From: Glacieibacterium sp965200405
Lineage (GTDB): Bacteria > Pseudomonadota > Alphaproteobacteria > Sphingomonadales > Sphingomonadaceae
DNA: 64,000 bases
Reading direction: 5' to 3'
Assembly: GCF_965200405.1 (NCBI RefSeq)
Contig: NZ_OZ241356.1
Span: 3,534,001 to 3,598,000, forward strand
The notes beneath the pieces were generated by a model. The model did no database searches and was not told the DNA's origin. It was given only the letters and a program-made list of their open reading frames with translations. Positions 46,905 to 58,482 of the stretch are shown here, one piece after another. A program made the translations under genes and the position numbers. Numbering within the stretch: the stretch's first letter is position 1; every line of letters starts with the position of its first letter.

Positions 46905-49790
46905 ATGAAATCCAGTTTCCGCTTGAAGATGCTTGGCTCGACGATCCTGCTTGCCGGGGTCGTGGGCACTTCGACCTACGCCCAGTCCGTCACACCTGAC
47001 ACCAGCGCCCCGGCCGCGACCGCCGGTGGCGCCCAGTCCGGCGCCGCCGCCACCCCGGCCGGCATCCAGACCGCGCAGAGCAACGATGCCGAGACGATCG
47101 TCGTCACCGGCTCGGTGTTCCGCCGCACCAACACCGAGACGCCCTCGCCGGTCACTGTGCTGACCCAGGAGCGCCTCAACAACGCCGGCATCACCAACGT
47201 CGCCGATGCGGTGCGCTCGATCTCCGCCGACAGCAGCGGCTCGATCCCGACCTCGTTCACCAACGGCTTCGGCGCCGGCTCGGCTGCGGTCTCGCTGCGC
47301 GGCCTGTCGGTCAACTCGACGCTGGTCCTGATCGACGGCCTGCGCACCGCCAATTATCCGCTCGCGGATGACGGCCAGCGCGCTTTCGTCGACCTCAACA
47401 GCATTCCGCAGAGCATCGTCGAGCGCGTCGAGGTCCTCAAGGACGGCGCCTCGTCGACCTATGGCGCAGATGCCATCGGCGGCGTCGTCAACCTGATCCT
47501 CAAGAAGCAGGTCGTCGGCATCGAGGCCACTGCCGAGGGCGGCATCTCCAGCCGCAAGGATGGCGGCGAGCAGCGCCTGACCTTCACCGCAGGCACCGGC
47601 GACCTCGATACCAAGGGCTTCAACGTCTACATCAACGGCGAGTACCAGCATGACTCGCAGATCCTGGCCCGCGACCGCGGCTTTCCGTTCAACACCGACG
47701 ACCTGACCTCGATCGGTGGCGTCAACAACAACGCCGGTGCCGTCGGCCCCGGCGCGACGACCAGCGCCGTCGTCCGTCCCGCAAACCTCAACACGCCCGG
47801 CAACATCCTGACCGGCGCCGCGATCAGCAGCCTGCCGTACCAGGTCCTCAACCCGAACGGCTGCGGCGCCGGCACCATCGCGCACACCAACGCCCCAAGC
47901 GCGACGACCGCGGGCGGCTCCTATTGCGAGCAGAACAACAACGGCCAGTACGGTACCATCCAGCCGGACCAGACCCGGTACGGCGTCACCGTCCACGGCA
48001 CGTTCCAGGTCAACGACAACACCCAGGCCTATGTCACCGGCTCCTATTACCAGAGCAAGGTCGAGTCACAGGGGCTCCCGGCGTCGATCCGGTCCGCCAA
48101 CCCGATCAACACGCAGACCATCACCCTGCCGGCGCTGCTCGCGAACGGCCAGCTCAATCCCAACAACCCGTTCGCCGCGGCCGGCCAGTCGGCGCTGATC
48201 TACTACCGCTTCGGCGACATCGCGGCGTCGACGACGACCAACAGCCATGTCCTGCGCGGCGCGGCTGGGATTAACGGCAGCTTCGGCGACGGCTGGACCT
48301 ACAGCGCCGACATCACCGCGGCGCACAGCTGGCTCGACATCACCCAGCGCGGCCTGCTCAACATCGCCGGGCTGACCAACGCGATCAACACCGGCAGCTA
48401 CAACTTCGTCAATCCGGATCAGAACAGCGCCGCGGTGCGCAGCGCCCTGTCGCCGGACGTGATGAACTCGGCGACCAGCGACCTCGACATGATCCAGGGC
48501 GTCATCACCAAGGACCTGTTCCAGTTGCCGGGCGGCGCCCTGCAGCTCGGCGTCGGCGGCTCGGTGCGCTATGAGAAGGTCAACGATCCGAACCAGAACG
48601 CCAACCTCGCGACGATCAACCTCAACTCCTATTCGGCGTCGGGCAGTCACACCGTCTCGTCGGCGTATTTCGAGGTCAACGCGCCGGTGCTGTCCACCCT
48701 CGAGATCAACGGCTCGGGCCGCTACGACCATTATTCGGAGGGCTACAGCAACTTCTCGCCCAAGATCGGCGCCAAGTTCACGCCGATCAAGCAGCTGGCG
48801 ATCCGCGGCACCTTCTCCAAGGGCTTCCGCGCTCCCAGCTTTGCCGAGAACGGCTCGGGCTCGGTTGTCGGCTTCACCACGACGCGGCCTCCCCAGGAGG
48901 TCATCGACGAGCATGGCAACAACGCCTACGTCCAGAGCTATTCGATCGGCTTCAACACCGTGTCGAACCCCGACCTCAAGCCCGAGAAGTCGCGCAGCTT
49001 CACCGGCGGCGTAGTGATCCAGCCGACCCGCTGGCTCAGCCTGACGGCCGACTATTACAACATCAAGAAGACCCGGGTGATCACCGGCGGCCCGCTGGCG
49101 AACAACGCCATCGACGCCTATTACGCCGGCACCGCCCTGCCCGCCGGCTATACCGTGACGCAGGATGCCGCCGACCCCGATCTGCCCAACGCGACGCGCC
49201 GCATCCTCCTGGTCAACTCGCCGTACGTCAACGCGGCGGCGCTGAAGACCTCGGGCATCGACGTGTCCGCGATCGCGCAGATCCCGGTCAGCGACAGCTT
49301 CAAGTTCACCAGCGCCGTCGAGGTGACGCGGATCAACAAGTTCGACTTCCAGCCGGGTGACGGCACGACGTTGCACTATGTCGGCACGCAGGCACCTTAC
49401 GTCCTGTCGTCGGGCGCGGGTACGCCACGCTGGCGCGGCAACTGGCAGAACACCGTCGAGGTCGGCGCCGCCTCGCTGACCGCCACCGCTTACTACACCA
49501 GCGGCTACAAGTCGGTGGCCGAGGACCAGAACGGTGCCGGCGCGACGACCTGCGACGATGCCCTGTACGACCCGGCGTTCTGCCGGACCAAGAGCTTCGT
49601 CCAGGTCGACCTGGTCGCCGCGTACAAGGTCAACGACAACTTCACTTTCTATGCCAACGTCCTGAACGTCGCCAACCGCAAGCCGCCGCTCAACCCGGCG
49701 AACTATGCGGCGATCAACTACAACCCGACCTGGTCGCAGGCCGGCATCATCGGCCGCTACATGCGTGTCGGTGCCCGCATGAAGTTCTAG
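46905..49790 (+). CDS. TonB-dependent receptor
   Basis: This 961-residue outer-membrane receptor has a signal peptide (MLGSTILLAGVVGTSTYAQS) and a low-complexity Ala/Thr/Ser stretch. The plug includes NDAETIVVTGSVFRRTNTETPSPVTVLTQE, SLRGLSVNSTLVLIDGLRTANYPL, SIVERVEVLKDGASSTYGADAIGGVVNL. Barrel segments include KGFRAPSFAENG and NPDLKPEKSRSFTGGVV. The C-terminus IIGRYMRVGARMKF ends in the usual aromatic residue. The long plug and barrel resemble sphingomonad receptors for sugars or oligopeptides. No transport partner lies beside it and the substrate is unknown. A strong terminator follows at 49812. Confidence 0.92.
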   Translation: MKSSFRLKMLGSTILLAGVVGTSTYAQSVTPDTSAPAATAGGAQSGAAATPAGIQTAQSNDAETIVVTGSVFRRTNTETPSPVTVLTQERLNNAGITNVADAVRSISADSSGSIPTSFTNGFGAGSAAVSLRGLSVNSTLVLIDGLRTANYPLADDGQRAFVDLNSIPQSIVERVEVLKDGASSTYGADAIGGVVNLILKKQVVGIEATAEGGISSRKDGGEQRLTFTAGTGDLDTKGFNVYINGEYQHDSQILARDRGFPFNTDDLTSIGGVNNNAGAVGPGATTSAVVRPANLNTPGNILTGAAISSLPYQVLNPNGCGAGTIAHTNAPSATTAGGSYCEQNNNGQYGTIQPDQTRYGVTVHGTFQVNDNTQAYVTGSYYQSKVESQGLPASIRSANPINTQTITLPALLANGQLNPNNPFAAAGQSALIYYRFGDIAASTTTNSHVLRGAAGINGSFGDGWTYSADITAAHSWLDITQRGLLNIAGLTNAINTGSYNFVNPDQNSAAVRSALSPDVMNSATSDLDMIQGVITKDLFQLPGGALQLGVGGSVRYEKVNDPNQNANLATINLNSYSASGSHTVSSAYFEVNAPVLSTLEINGSGRYDHYSEGYSNFSPKIGAKFTPIKQLAIRGTFSKGFRAPSFAENGSGSVVGFTTTRPPQEVIDEHGNNAYVQSYSIGFNTVSNPDLKPEKSRSFTGGVVIQPTRWLSLTADYYNIKKTRVITGGPLANNAIDAYYAGTALPAGYTVTQDAADPDLPNATRRILLVNSPYVNAAALKTSGIDVSAIAQIPVSDSFKFTSAVEVTRINKFDFQPGDGTTLHYVGTQAPYVLSSGAGTPRWRGNWQNTVEVGAASLTATAYYTSGYKSVAEDQNGAGATTCDDALYDPAFCRTKSFVQVDLVAAYKVNDNFTFYANVLNVANRKPPLNPANYAAINYNPTWSQAGIIGRYMRVGARMKF

Positions 49791-49811
49791 TCGCTTCTGC
49801 GCCAACGAAAG

Positions 49812-49844
49812 GGGCGGTGGCTCAACAGCCATCGCCCTTTTTTT
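49812..49844 (+). terminator. intrinsic terminator after the TonB-dependent receptor
   Basis: An 11-base stem GGGCGGTGGCT / AGCCATCGCCC with one G-U pair and a 4-base loop is followed by seven T residues. It lies 21 bases after the receptor stop codon. Confidence 0.9.
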
Positions 49845-50032
49845 GTGCCCCGCCGGCTAGTTGACACTGCCGACCGGCCCCTGTCATTTTCACGGTCGGC
49901 AGATGTCGCCAGCCGCTCGCGTCCGCAGGGATGAGGTGAAGGCATCGAGACGCGATCTCAATCGGCTGGTCCGCCCGGCGATGGATCGGTAATGCGAGCC
50001 CCGATGACCCGTTGCCGGCGCGAGGAACCGTC

Positions 50033-50566
50033 ATGCCGACCATCGAACAAGCCAAAGGAATGGCCAAGCGCCTGCGTTCGGCGCTGGCCGAGCGGAATAT
50101 CGACATACCCCATGCCGCGAGCCTCGAGCTGGTCGCGGCCGAACTCGGCCACCGCGACTGGAATACCGCCGCCGCCAGGCTCGCGCCGGCGCCGGCCGAC
50201 GGCCTGTCATTCCAGCAGGCGATACCGATCCTGCGCATCTTCGACGTCGGCAAGGCGCGAGAGTTCTACTGCGATTTCCTCGGCTTCACCGTGGCAATGG
50301 AGCATCGCCACGAGCCGGGGCTGCCGCTGTACATGGGCGTCGAGCGGGCCGGGCTGAAGCTTCACCTGTCTGAGCATCACGGCGACGCCAGCCCGGGCTC
50401 GACGTGCTTCGTCTGGATGATCGGGATCAAGGCCTACCACGCCGAGCTGACCTCTAAGAACTATGGTTATGGGCGCCCCGGCATCGAGCGCCTGCCCTGG
50501 GGCGACAGCATGGAAGTCTACGACCCCTTCGGCAACCGCATCCGCTTTTGCGAGAGGCTCGGCTAG
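50033..50566 (+). CDS. glyoxalase superfamily protein with N-terminal helical domain
   Basis: This 177-residue protein has two parts. Residues 1-55 (MPTIEQAKGMAKRLRSALAE and LVAAELGHRDWNTAAARL) are the helical region found in front of some glyoxalase proteins (Glyoxalase_8 type). Residues 60-177 are a bleomycin-resistance-like VOC fold: IPILRIFDVGKAREFYCDFLGFTVAMEHRHE, MGVERAGLKLHLSEHHGDASPGS, then MEVYDPFGNRIRFCERLG. It could sequester or modify a toxic compound; the substrate is unknown. GAGGA precedes the ATG at 50033. Its end faces the convergent receptor gene with a hairpin between them. Confidence 0.85.
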   Translation: MPTIEQAKGMAKRLRSALAERNIDIPHAASLELVAAELGHRDWNTAAARLAPAPADGLSFQQAIPILRIFDVGKAREFYCDFLGFTVAMEHRHEPGLPLYMGVERAGLKLHLSEHHGDASPGSTCFVWMIGIKAYHAELTSKNYGYGRPGIERLPWGDSMEVYDPFGNRIRFCERLG

Positions 50567-50577
50567 ATCTGCGAGGA

Positions 50578-50603
50578 CGCCCGGCAGGCTGTGATGCCGG
50601 GCG
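50578..50603. terminator. GC-rich hairpin between convergent genes
   Basis: A perfect 9-base stem CGCCCGGCA / TGCCGGGCG with an 8-base loop lies between the glyoxalase and TonB-receptor stops. It lacks a T-tract on either side, so it is at best a weak or Rho-linked terminator. Confidence 0.4.
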
Positions 50604-50615
50604 CCCTCCTCCGCC

Positions 50616-53312
<2,697 letters not shown>

Positions 53313-53433
53313 GAAAGACCCCTTTTTTATATGCTTCTGCCTCGGAAAGAGGGGAAACATCAGGGATTGGCAACCAAATGTTGCTTTCAGGGAACGAGTT
53401 TAACCTTTTCTGTGCTATTTCTGTAACAGCGGC

Positions 53434-54312
53434 TCAGGCGTGAGGCGTCGCCACGACGCGCCGCTGGGCCCGGCTGCGAGAGTTGTCGCGCAGCGCCCAG
53501 CGCAGCACCGACCCGGCCGCCATGGCGCCGATCCTGACGCCCGGCCGGCGCAGACTGGGCACGCGCAGACCGTGCATCGCTGCCGCCCAATCGGGAAGCA
53601 GGTCGACCGCGGCATGGCGGACCAGCGAGCCGAACGGGGCCAGCGCCAGGCTAGGCGCCTCGCCCGACAACAGGGTGCGCGCGACGTCGGTGCTGCGCGC
53701 ATCGGCAAGGAGCTGCGGGCGCATCTCGAGCAGGTAGGCCTCGATGCCGGCTCGGGTCAGCGGCACGTCCCCTGCCCCCAGCTTGATCGCCACGGTCGCC
53801 GTCTCGGCAAAATAGCGGTCCTGATCGGCGGCTGAGAACGACGGGTCGCGATAGCGCAGATAGGCGCGCATGAAGCTGCTGGTCTCCGCCGCATGCACCC
53901 AGGTCAGCAACGCCGGGTCGTTTGCCGCATAGGGCTGCCCGTCGGCCGTCGTGCCGGTTACATGATCGTGGATCCGCCGCACCCGGGCGATCAGCCGTTC
54001 GGCCTCCGCGGTCGAGCCATAGGTCGTCGCCGCGATGAACTGCGCCGTCCGCCGCAAGCGTCCGAGCCGGTCGGCGCGGAAATTGCTGTGGTCCCAGACG
54101 CCGGCAAGTGCTGCCGGGTGAAGCATCTGCAACAGCAACGCCGTCAGGCCGCCGATCATCATCGAGTTGAAGTCGCCGTGCACCTTCCAGCTCGCCGACT
54201 TGGGACCGAACAGTCCGGGATCGCCGGCGGGCATATCGAGGTCGATCGCCTTCGATCCCGCACCGACGATCTTGTGGATCTGCCCGGTGATCATCTGGCG
54301 GATATCTTCCAT
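53434..54312 (-). CDS. oxygenase MpaB family protein (DUF2236)
   Basis: This 292-residue protein belongs to the DUF2236 family, which includes the fungal oxygenase MpaB and latex-clearing protein; members bind heme. Family features are WKVHGDFNSMMIGGLTALLLQMLHPAALAGVWDHSNF with its conserved His, RLRRTAQFIAATTYGS, RIHDHVTGTTADGQPYAANDPALLTWVHAAETSSF with conserved histidines, and FAETATVAIKLGAGDVP. The ATG at 54312 begins MEDIRQMITGQIH; another at 54330 is possible and neither has a strong ribosome binding site. It is divergent from the HAD hydrolase. Confidence 0.87.
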   Translation of the reverse strand: MEDIRQMITGQIHKIVGAGSKAIDLDMPAGDPGLFGPKSASWKVHGDFNSMMIGGLTALLLQMLHPAALAGVWDHSNFRADRLGRLRRTAQFIAATTYGSTAEAERLIARVRRIHDHVTGTTADGQPYAANDPALLTWVHAAETSSFMRAYLRYRDPSFSAADQDRYFAETATVAIKLGAGDVPLTRAGIEAYLLEMRPQLLADARSTDVARTLLSGEAPSLALAPFGSLVRHAAVDLLPDWAAAMHGLRVPSLRRPGVRIGAMAAGSVLRWALRDNSRSRAQRRVVATPHA

Positions 54313-54393
54313 GCCGGCCAAGTTAGGCATTTGCACCGGGTTGAACAGCTGTGGCGCATGGTCCCGGCTGCGCAGCGCGGGCGTTGGCACCGC

Positions 54394-55068
54394 ATGACAA
54401 AATCAGACCGACCGACCGCCGTGCTGTTCGATCTCGACGGCACCCTCGTCGACAGCAACGACTTCCACGTCGGCGCCTGGCGGGAAGCGTTCGCCGAAGC
54501 GGGGTTCGACATCGCCGCTGCTGCGATCCACGGCCAGATCGGCAAGGGCAGCGACAATCTGCTCCCCGCGATGCTGCCCGATGTCGACGAAAAGGTCCGC
54601 CAGTCGATCGGGGAGCGTGCCGGCGAGATCTTCAAGAGCCGCTACATGCCACGTGTCGCGGCGTTCCAAGGGGCGCGGGACCTGCTGCTGCGCGTCCGCG
54701 ACAGCGGCGCCAAGGTCGCCCTCGCATCCTCGGCGAGCGGCGAGGAACTCGAACATTATCTCGACCTGCTCGACGCGCGGGCAATCGTCGACGTCACTAC
54801 CAGCGCCGACGACGTCGAGCATTCCAAGCCCGCACCCGATATCTTCGCGGCGGCGTTGGGCAAGGCGCAGGTGAGCGCCGCCGGTGCCGTGGTGATCGGT
54901 GACACGCCCTACGACATCGAGGCGGCCGCGAAGTGCGGCGTCCGTGCCATCGCCGTCCTGTCGGGCGGCTTTCCAGAGGCGCAGCTGCGCGCCGCCGGGG
55001 CGGTTGCGGTGTACGCCGACGTCGCCGCCCTGCTCGCCGATTACGCGAATTCGCCCTGTCCGCAATGA
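54394..55068 (+). CDS. HAD-superfamily hydrolase (phosphoglycolate / beta-phosphoglucomutase-like)
   Basis: This 224-residue HAD enzyme probably removes phosphate from a small molecule. The motifs are complete: motif I VLFDLDGTLVDSND near residue 10 with the nucleophile Asp, motif II ALASSASGEEL, motif III lysine in EHSKPAPDIF, and motif IV GDTPYDIEAA. The cap domain between residues 20 and 85 is of the small helical C1 type. The frame extends far upstream but MTKSDRPTAVLFD at 54394 is the family start. Its stop overlaps the DUF72 ATG by four bases. Confidence 0.9.
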   Translation: MTKSDRPTAVLFDLDGTLVDSNDFHVGAWREAFAEAGFDIAAAAIHGQIGKGSDNLLPAMLPDVDEKVRQSIGERAGEIFKSRYMPRVAAFQGARDLLLRVRDSGAKVALASSASGEELEHYLDLLDARAIVDVTTSADDVEHSKPAPDIFAAALGKAQVSAAGAVVIGDTPYDIEAAAKCGVRAIAVLSGGFPEAQLRAAGAVAVYADVAALLADYANSPCPQ

Positions 55069-55805
55069 GGATCGGCACGGCCGGCTGGTCGATCCCCCGG
55101 CCGCTGGCAGAGGCGTTCCCCGGCGAGCTCAGCCACCTCGAGCGTTACGCCCGCCAGCTGACGGCCACCGAGATCAACAGCAGCTTCTACCGTCCCCACC
55201 GACGGGCGACCTACGAACGCTGGGCCGCGAGTGTCCCGCCGGAGTTCCGCTTTGCGGTCAAGCTGCCCCGCACGATCACCCACGACCAGCGGCTGGTGGA
55301 CTGCGAGACCCTGCTCCGGCGCTTCGCCGACGAGGTTGCCGGCCTCGGCGACAAGCGCGGACCGACCCTGGTGCAATTGCCACCCAGCTTCGCCTGGCCT
55401 GGCGAGGTCGCGCTGCAATTCTTCGCTACGGCGCAGGCGGTGTTGGGAGACGTGATCGTCGTCGAGCCACGGCATGCGAGCTGGTTCACGCCTGCCGTGG
55501 CTGCCCTGCTTGTCGAGTTGCGTATCGCCCGCGTCGCTGCCGATCCTGCCGTGGTGGCCGAGGCGGCGGTGCCCGGTGGCTGGAGCGGCATCGCCTATTT
55601 CCGGCTGCACGGCGCGCCGCAGATCTATCGCTCACCGTATGACCAAGCCGCGATCGCCGAGCAGGCGGCACGGGTGGCGGCGCTGGTCGCAAGCGGGATC
55701 GAGGTCTGGACGATCTACGACAATACGGCCTCGGGAGCGGCGCTGGGCAACGCGGTTGCGCTGCAGGCCGATGTCGCCAAGCGTTGCGCGCCGGCGCCGG
55801 GATGA
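55065..55805 (+). CDS. DUF72 domain protein
   Basis: This 246-residue TIM-barrel protein belongs to the DUF72 (YecE) family, of unknown biochemical function. It begins MRIGTAGWSIPR, with LERYARQLTATEINSSFYRPHRRATYERWAASVPPEFRFAVKLPRTITH containing the conserved EINSSFY and FAVK segments. VVEPRHASWF and IAYFRLHGAPQIYRS follow, then VWTIYDNTASGAALGNA. It shares four bases with the HAD hydrolase gene, so the two are coupled. The cupin gene follows after 31 bases. Confidence 0.9.
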   Translation: MRIGTAGWSIPRPLAEAFPGELSHLERYARQLTATEINSSFYRPHRRATYERWAASVPPEFRFAVKLPRTITHDQRLVDCETLLRRFADEVAGLGDKRGPTLVQLPPSFAWPGEVALQFFATAQAVLGDVIVVEPRHASWFTPAVAALLVELRIARVAADPAVVAEAAVPGGWSGIAYFRLHGAPQIYRSPYDQAAIAEQAARVAALVASGIEVWTIYDNTASGAALGNAVALQADVAKRCAPAPG

Positions 55806-55836
55806 TAGGGTCGGGGCTGGCCGTGAAGGAAAGCCC

Positions 55837-56337
55837 ATGCGTTCCCAATTGATTATCGCCGCATCGATGTTGCTCGCCGCGCCGGTGGTTGCCCAGCCGG
55901 CGGTGACCACCGTACTGCCCAGCGTCGTTCTCGCCGATGCCGCAGAGGTTCAGGCGGTGATCGCCAAGGTCAAGGCCAGCCAGAAGCCCGGCCAACCGTC
56001 CGGCACGTCGCAGCCCCTGGTCAGCGTGCCAGGCTATCGCACCATGGTCGAGTACCGCACCGCGCCGACGCCGGCATCGATCCACGATAACGAGTCCGAG
56101 CTCATCTATGTCGTCGAAGGCTCCGGCAGCATGACGCTCGGCGGCACGCTGAACGATGCGAAGCGCAGCAATCCCGCCAATCAGCAGGGCAGCGGCGTCA
56201 CCGGCGGCACGAGCCACGCGCTCGCCAAGGGCAGCTTCATGTTCATCCCGGCCGGCACCGCGCACTACTTTGCATCGATCGGCAAGACCGGGCTGGCGAT
56301 CGTGACGCTCAAGGTGCCGACAACAACCCCGTCCTGA
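55837..56337 (+). CDS. exported cupin domain protein
   Basis: This 166-residue periplasmic protein has a signal peptide (QLIIAASMLLAAPVVA) and a single cupin barrel. TAPTPASIHDNESELIYVVEGSGSMTLGG is cupin motif 1, with His and Glu in place for a metal. GSFMFIPAGTAHYFASIG is motif 2 with its conserved His. It could bind metal or a small ligand; no reaction is clear. AAGGA lies seven bases before the ATG. It follows the DUF72 gene and precedes a 326-base gap. Confidence 0.85.
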   Translation: MRSQLIIAASMLLAAPVVAQPAVTTVLPSVVLADAAEVQAVIAKVKASQKPGQPSGTSQPLVSVPGYRTMVEYRTAPTPASIHDNESELIYVVEGSGSMTLGGTLNDAKRSNPANQQGSGVTGGTSHALAKGSFMFIPAGTAHYFASIGKTGLAIVTLKVPTTTPS

Positions 56338-56663
56338 AGCACTCGCCAGGCGCAATCGTCGCCCTCGCAAGCGCTTGACGCCGCCTTATCGATCCGGGAC
56401 AGTTAATTGCGCCGGGGGGCACATAGCATGAGGCGCTTCGGCGGCGGTCCGCGCTGCCAGAACCTCGACAACGGGGGAAAACGGCCAAACAATCGCGCCG
56501 CCGGTTAAGCGTTGATCAACCGTTGCTACTGTATTCTGCCGCCTCAACCCCGTCGTTGACAAGGTTGGCGAGAGTGTCGAAAGACGGGCGGCCGAGCGAC
56601 GGCCTGGCAGCGGCATACATTGGCGTCGAGCTCGATTTCGGGCAGGATTGAAGCGAGCAAGCG
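56338..56663. other. intergenic region without a gene
   Basis: I find no coding sequence here. A 21-residue open frame at 56428 has no ribosome binding site. It probably holds the promoter of the O-antigen ligase-like gene; a TTGATC near 56514 and TATTCT near 56534 are too close (14 bases) to call. Confidence 0.5.
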
Positions 56664-58277
56664 ATGTCGGCGGTAACCTTGACCCCCTACCGGCAGAGCC
56701 GGGCCGGCCGGCGCTTCCGTCCCATCCTGATGACCTTCCTGTTGCTGTACAGCCTGTTGACCGGTGTCGGCATCGTCATCCTGCCGCCGCAAGTGCTGTT
56801 CCTGCTCGGCATCCCGATCGCCATCGCCGCCGCCGTGGTATTGTGGATGCTGCCCGACCAGGACGCCCCTGCCCCGGTCAAGACTATGTCCTGGCTGTTG
56901 GTGACGTTCGTCGCGTTCAACTGCCTGTGGCCGAACTATATCGCGCTGAACCTTCCCGGCCTGCCCTGGATCAGCCCGACCCGCATCCTGATCCTGGTGA
57001 TGGTGGTGATCGGACTGTACAGCTATTCCACATCGCGAAAGTTGCGAGCCGAGATCGCCGATGATCTCAGAGCCCTGCCTCTCTTGAAGAACGCATTCTG
57101 GGTATTCTGGGCGGCGACGGCGTTTTCCATCCTGATGTCGGGCTTCAACGGCTTCACGCTGACACGCTGGCTCAACAACCAGATTTATTGGACCTTCTTC
57201 TTCGTCACGGCAGTGTGGCTCGGCACCAAGCCGGGCGTCATCAGCCGGGTCGCGCATGTGCTGGTCTGGACTGCCATTCTCGTTTCGCTCGAGGGCATTT
57301 ACGAATTCCACATCAGCGAAGTGCCCTGGTCGCAGCATATCCCGTCGTGGCTGATCGGCGATCCCGTCCTCGCAGCAACCATCTTGCGTGGCCACGCCCG
57401 CGCCGGAACCGACGTCTATCGCTCAGTCGGTACCTTCAACGTCAGCCTCGTGTTCGCGGAATATCTGGCGATCGTCTATCCCTTCGTCATCCACGCCACG
57501 GTCCAGGCCAAGCAGTTCTGGCGCAAGGTGCTGCTCGGCATGGGCATGGTGGCGCTGCTCGTCGCGATGTGGGCGACGAACGCCCGGTCCGGCATGATCG
57601 GCTTCTTCATCGCAGTATTCCTGTACGGCGGCATGGCGGCGCTCCGCCATTGGCGGCGGCGGCGCGAAAGCATCGCCGGGATCGCGGCCTTGTCGGCGAT
57701 GCCCCTTGCCGTGCTGGTGTTCATCGCCTTGGCGCTGACCTGGCCACGCTTGCACAACATGACCATCGGTGGCGGCCAGCATCAGCCCAGCACGGACGCA
57801 CGCAACGCCCAGTGGGCGATGGGCAAGCCAAAGATCTACACGCATCCGTTTGGCTATGGTGCGTCGCAGTCGGCAAGAACTCTGGGCTACGCCAACCTCG
57901 GGGGTAACGTCACTATCGACAGTTATTATCTGTCCCTGTTGCTCGATTACGGGTTCATCGGGTTCTTCGCGTTCCTGGCGATGTTCGGCGGGCAATTCGT
58001 CTCCGGTCTGCGCCTGTTCATGACGTCGAACGATGGCGAGGAATCGCTGAGTGGCCCGATCGTGGTGGCGTTGATCAACTTCCTGATCATCAAGGCGGTG
58101 CTGAGTTCGGAGTTCAACATCTCCCTGGCGTTCATCTTCCTCGGCTTCCTGTTTGCGCTGGAGAAGCGGCGGCAGACGGCGGCACGACAGTTGCCGAGCA
58201 CCGTGGCGACGAGGGCCAGCGATGCCCAGAGGATAACGCGCTCCCAGCCAAGCCGTGGGCTGATCGCGCCCGCCTAG
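56664..58277 (+). CDS. O-antigen ligase / Wzy polymerase-like membrane protein
   Basis: This 537-residue inner-membrane protein has about twelve hydrophobic segments, for example LMTFLLLYSLLTGVGIVIL, LFLLGIPIAIAAAVVLWML, MVALLVAMWATNARSGMIGFFIAVFLYGG and YYLSLLLDYGFIGFFAFLAMFGG. The large periplasmic loop after NMTIGGGQHQPSTDARNAQW, followed by HPFGYGASQSARTLGYANLG, matches the Wzy_C region of O-antigen ligases and polysaccharide polymerases. It probably joins or polymerises a lipid-linked glycan in exopolysaccharide synthesis. No other glycan genes lie in the window. The ATG at 56664 lacks a strong ribosome binding site. Confidence 0.8.
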   Translation: MSAVTLTPYRQSRAGRRFRPILMTFLLLYSLLTGVGIVILPPQVLFLLGIPIAIAAAVVLWMLPDQDAPAPVKTMSWLLVTFVAFNCLWPNYIALNLPGLPWISPTRILILVMVVIGLYSYSTSRKLRAEIADDLRALPLLKNAFWVFWAATAFSILMSGFNGFTLTRWLNNQIYWTFFFVTAVWLGTKPGVISRVAHVLVWTAILVSLEGIYEFHISEVPWSQHIPSWLIGDPVLAATILRGHARAGTDVYRSVGTFNVSLVFAEYLAIVYPFVIHATVQAKQFWRKVLLGMGMVALLVAMWATNARSGMIGFFIAVFLYGGMAALRHWRRRRESIAGIAALSAMPLAVLVFIALALTWPRLHNMTIGGGQHQPSTDARNAQWAMGKPKIYTHPFGYGASQSARTLGYANLGGNVTIDSYYLSLLLDYGFIGFFAFLAMFGGQFVSGLRLFMTSNDGEESLSGPIVVALINFLIIKAVLSSEFNISLAFIFLGFLFALEKRRQTAARQLPSTVATRASDAQRITRSQPSRGLIAPA

Positions 58278-58430
58278 CGGTCGGGTTGCGGCGCGGCTGG
58301 GAAGCGACCGTAAACGCACAGCACCGATCTACGGCGACGGTATCGAGGTCAGCTACGCCAAGCTGGCGCGCCGTGCAGATGTCCTTATTCCGTCATCCCT
58401 GCCGCCGATGTGGGCACCGCGATGCGCTAC

Positions 58431-58460
58431 GCGCGACGGCATCTTCGGACGCCGTCGCGC
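58431..58460. terminator. GC-rich hairpin between convergent genes
   Basis: A perfect 10-base stem GCGCGACGGC / GCCGTCGCGC with a 10-base loop lies between the O-antigen ligase-like gene and the GH1 gene, near both stops. It has no T-tract. It may act as a bidirectional structured end. Confidence 0.45.
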
Positions 58461-58482
58461 GCATCAGGTCGATAGCCCGGGA

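Noticed and set aside
50578..50603. Strong intrinsic terminator
   Set aside because: The stem is perfect but there is no T-tract on either strand; it is listed only as a weak hairpin.
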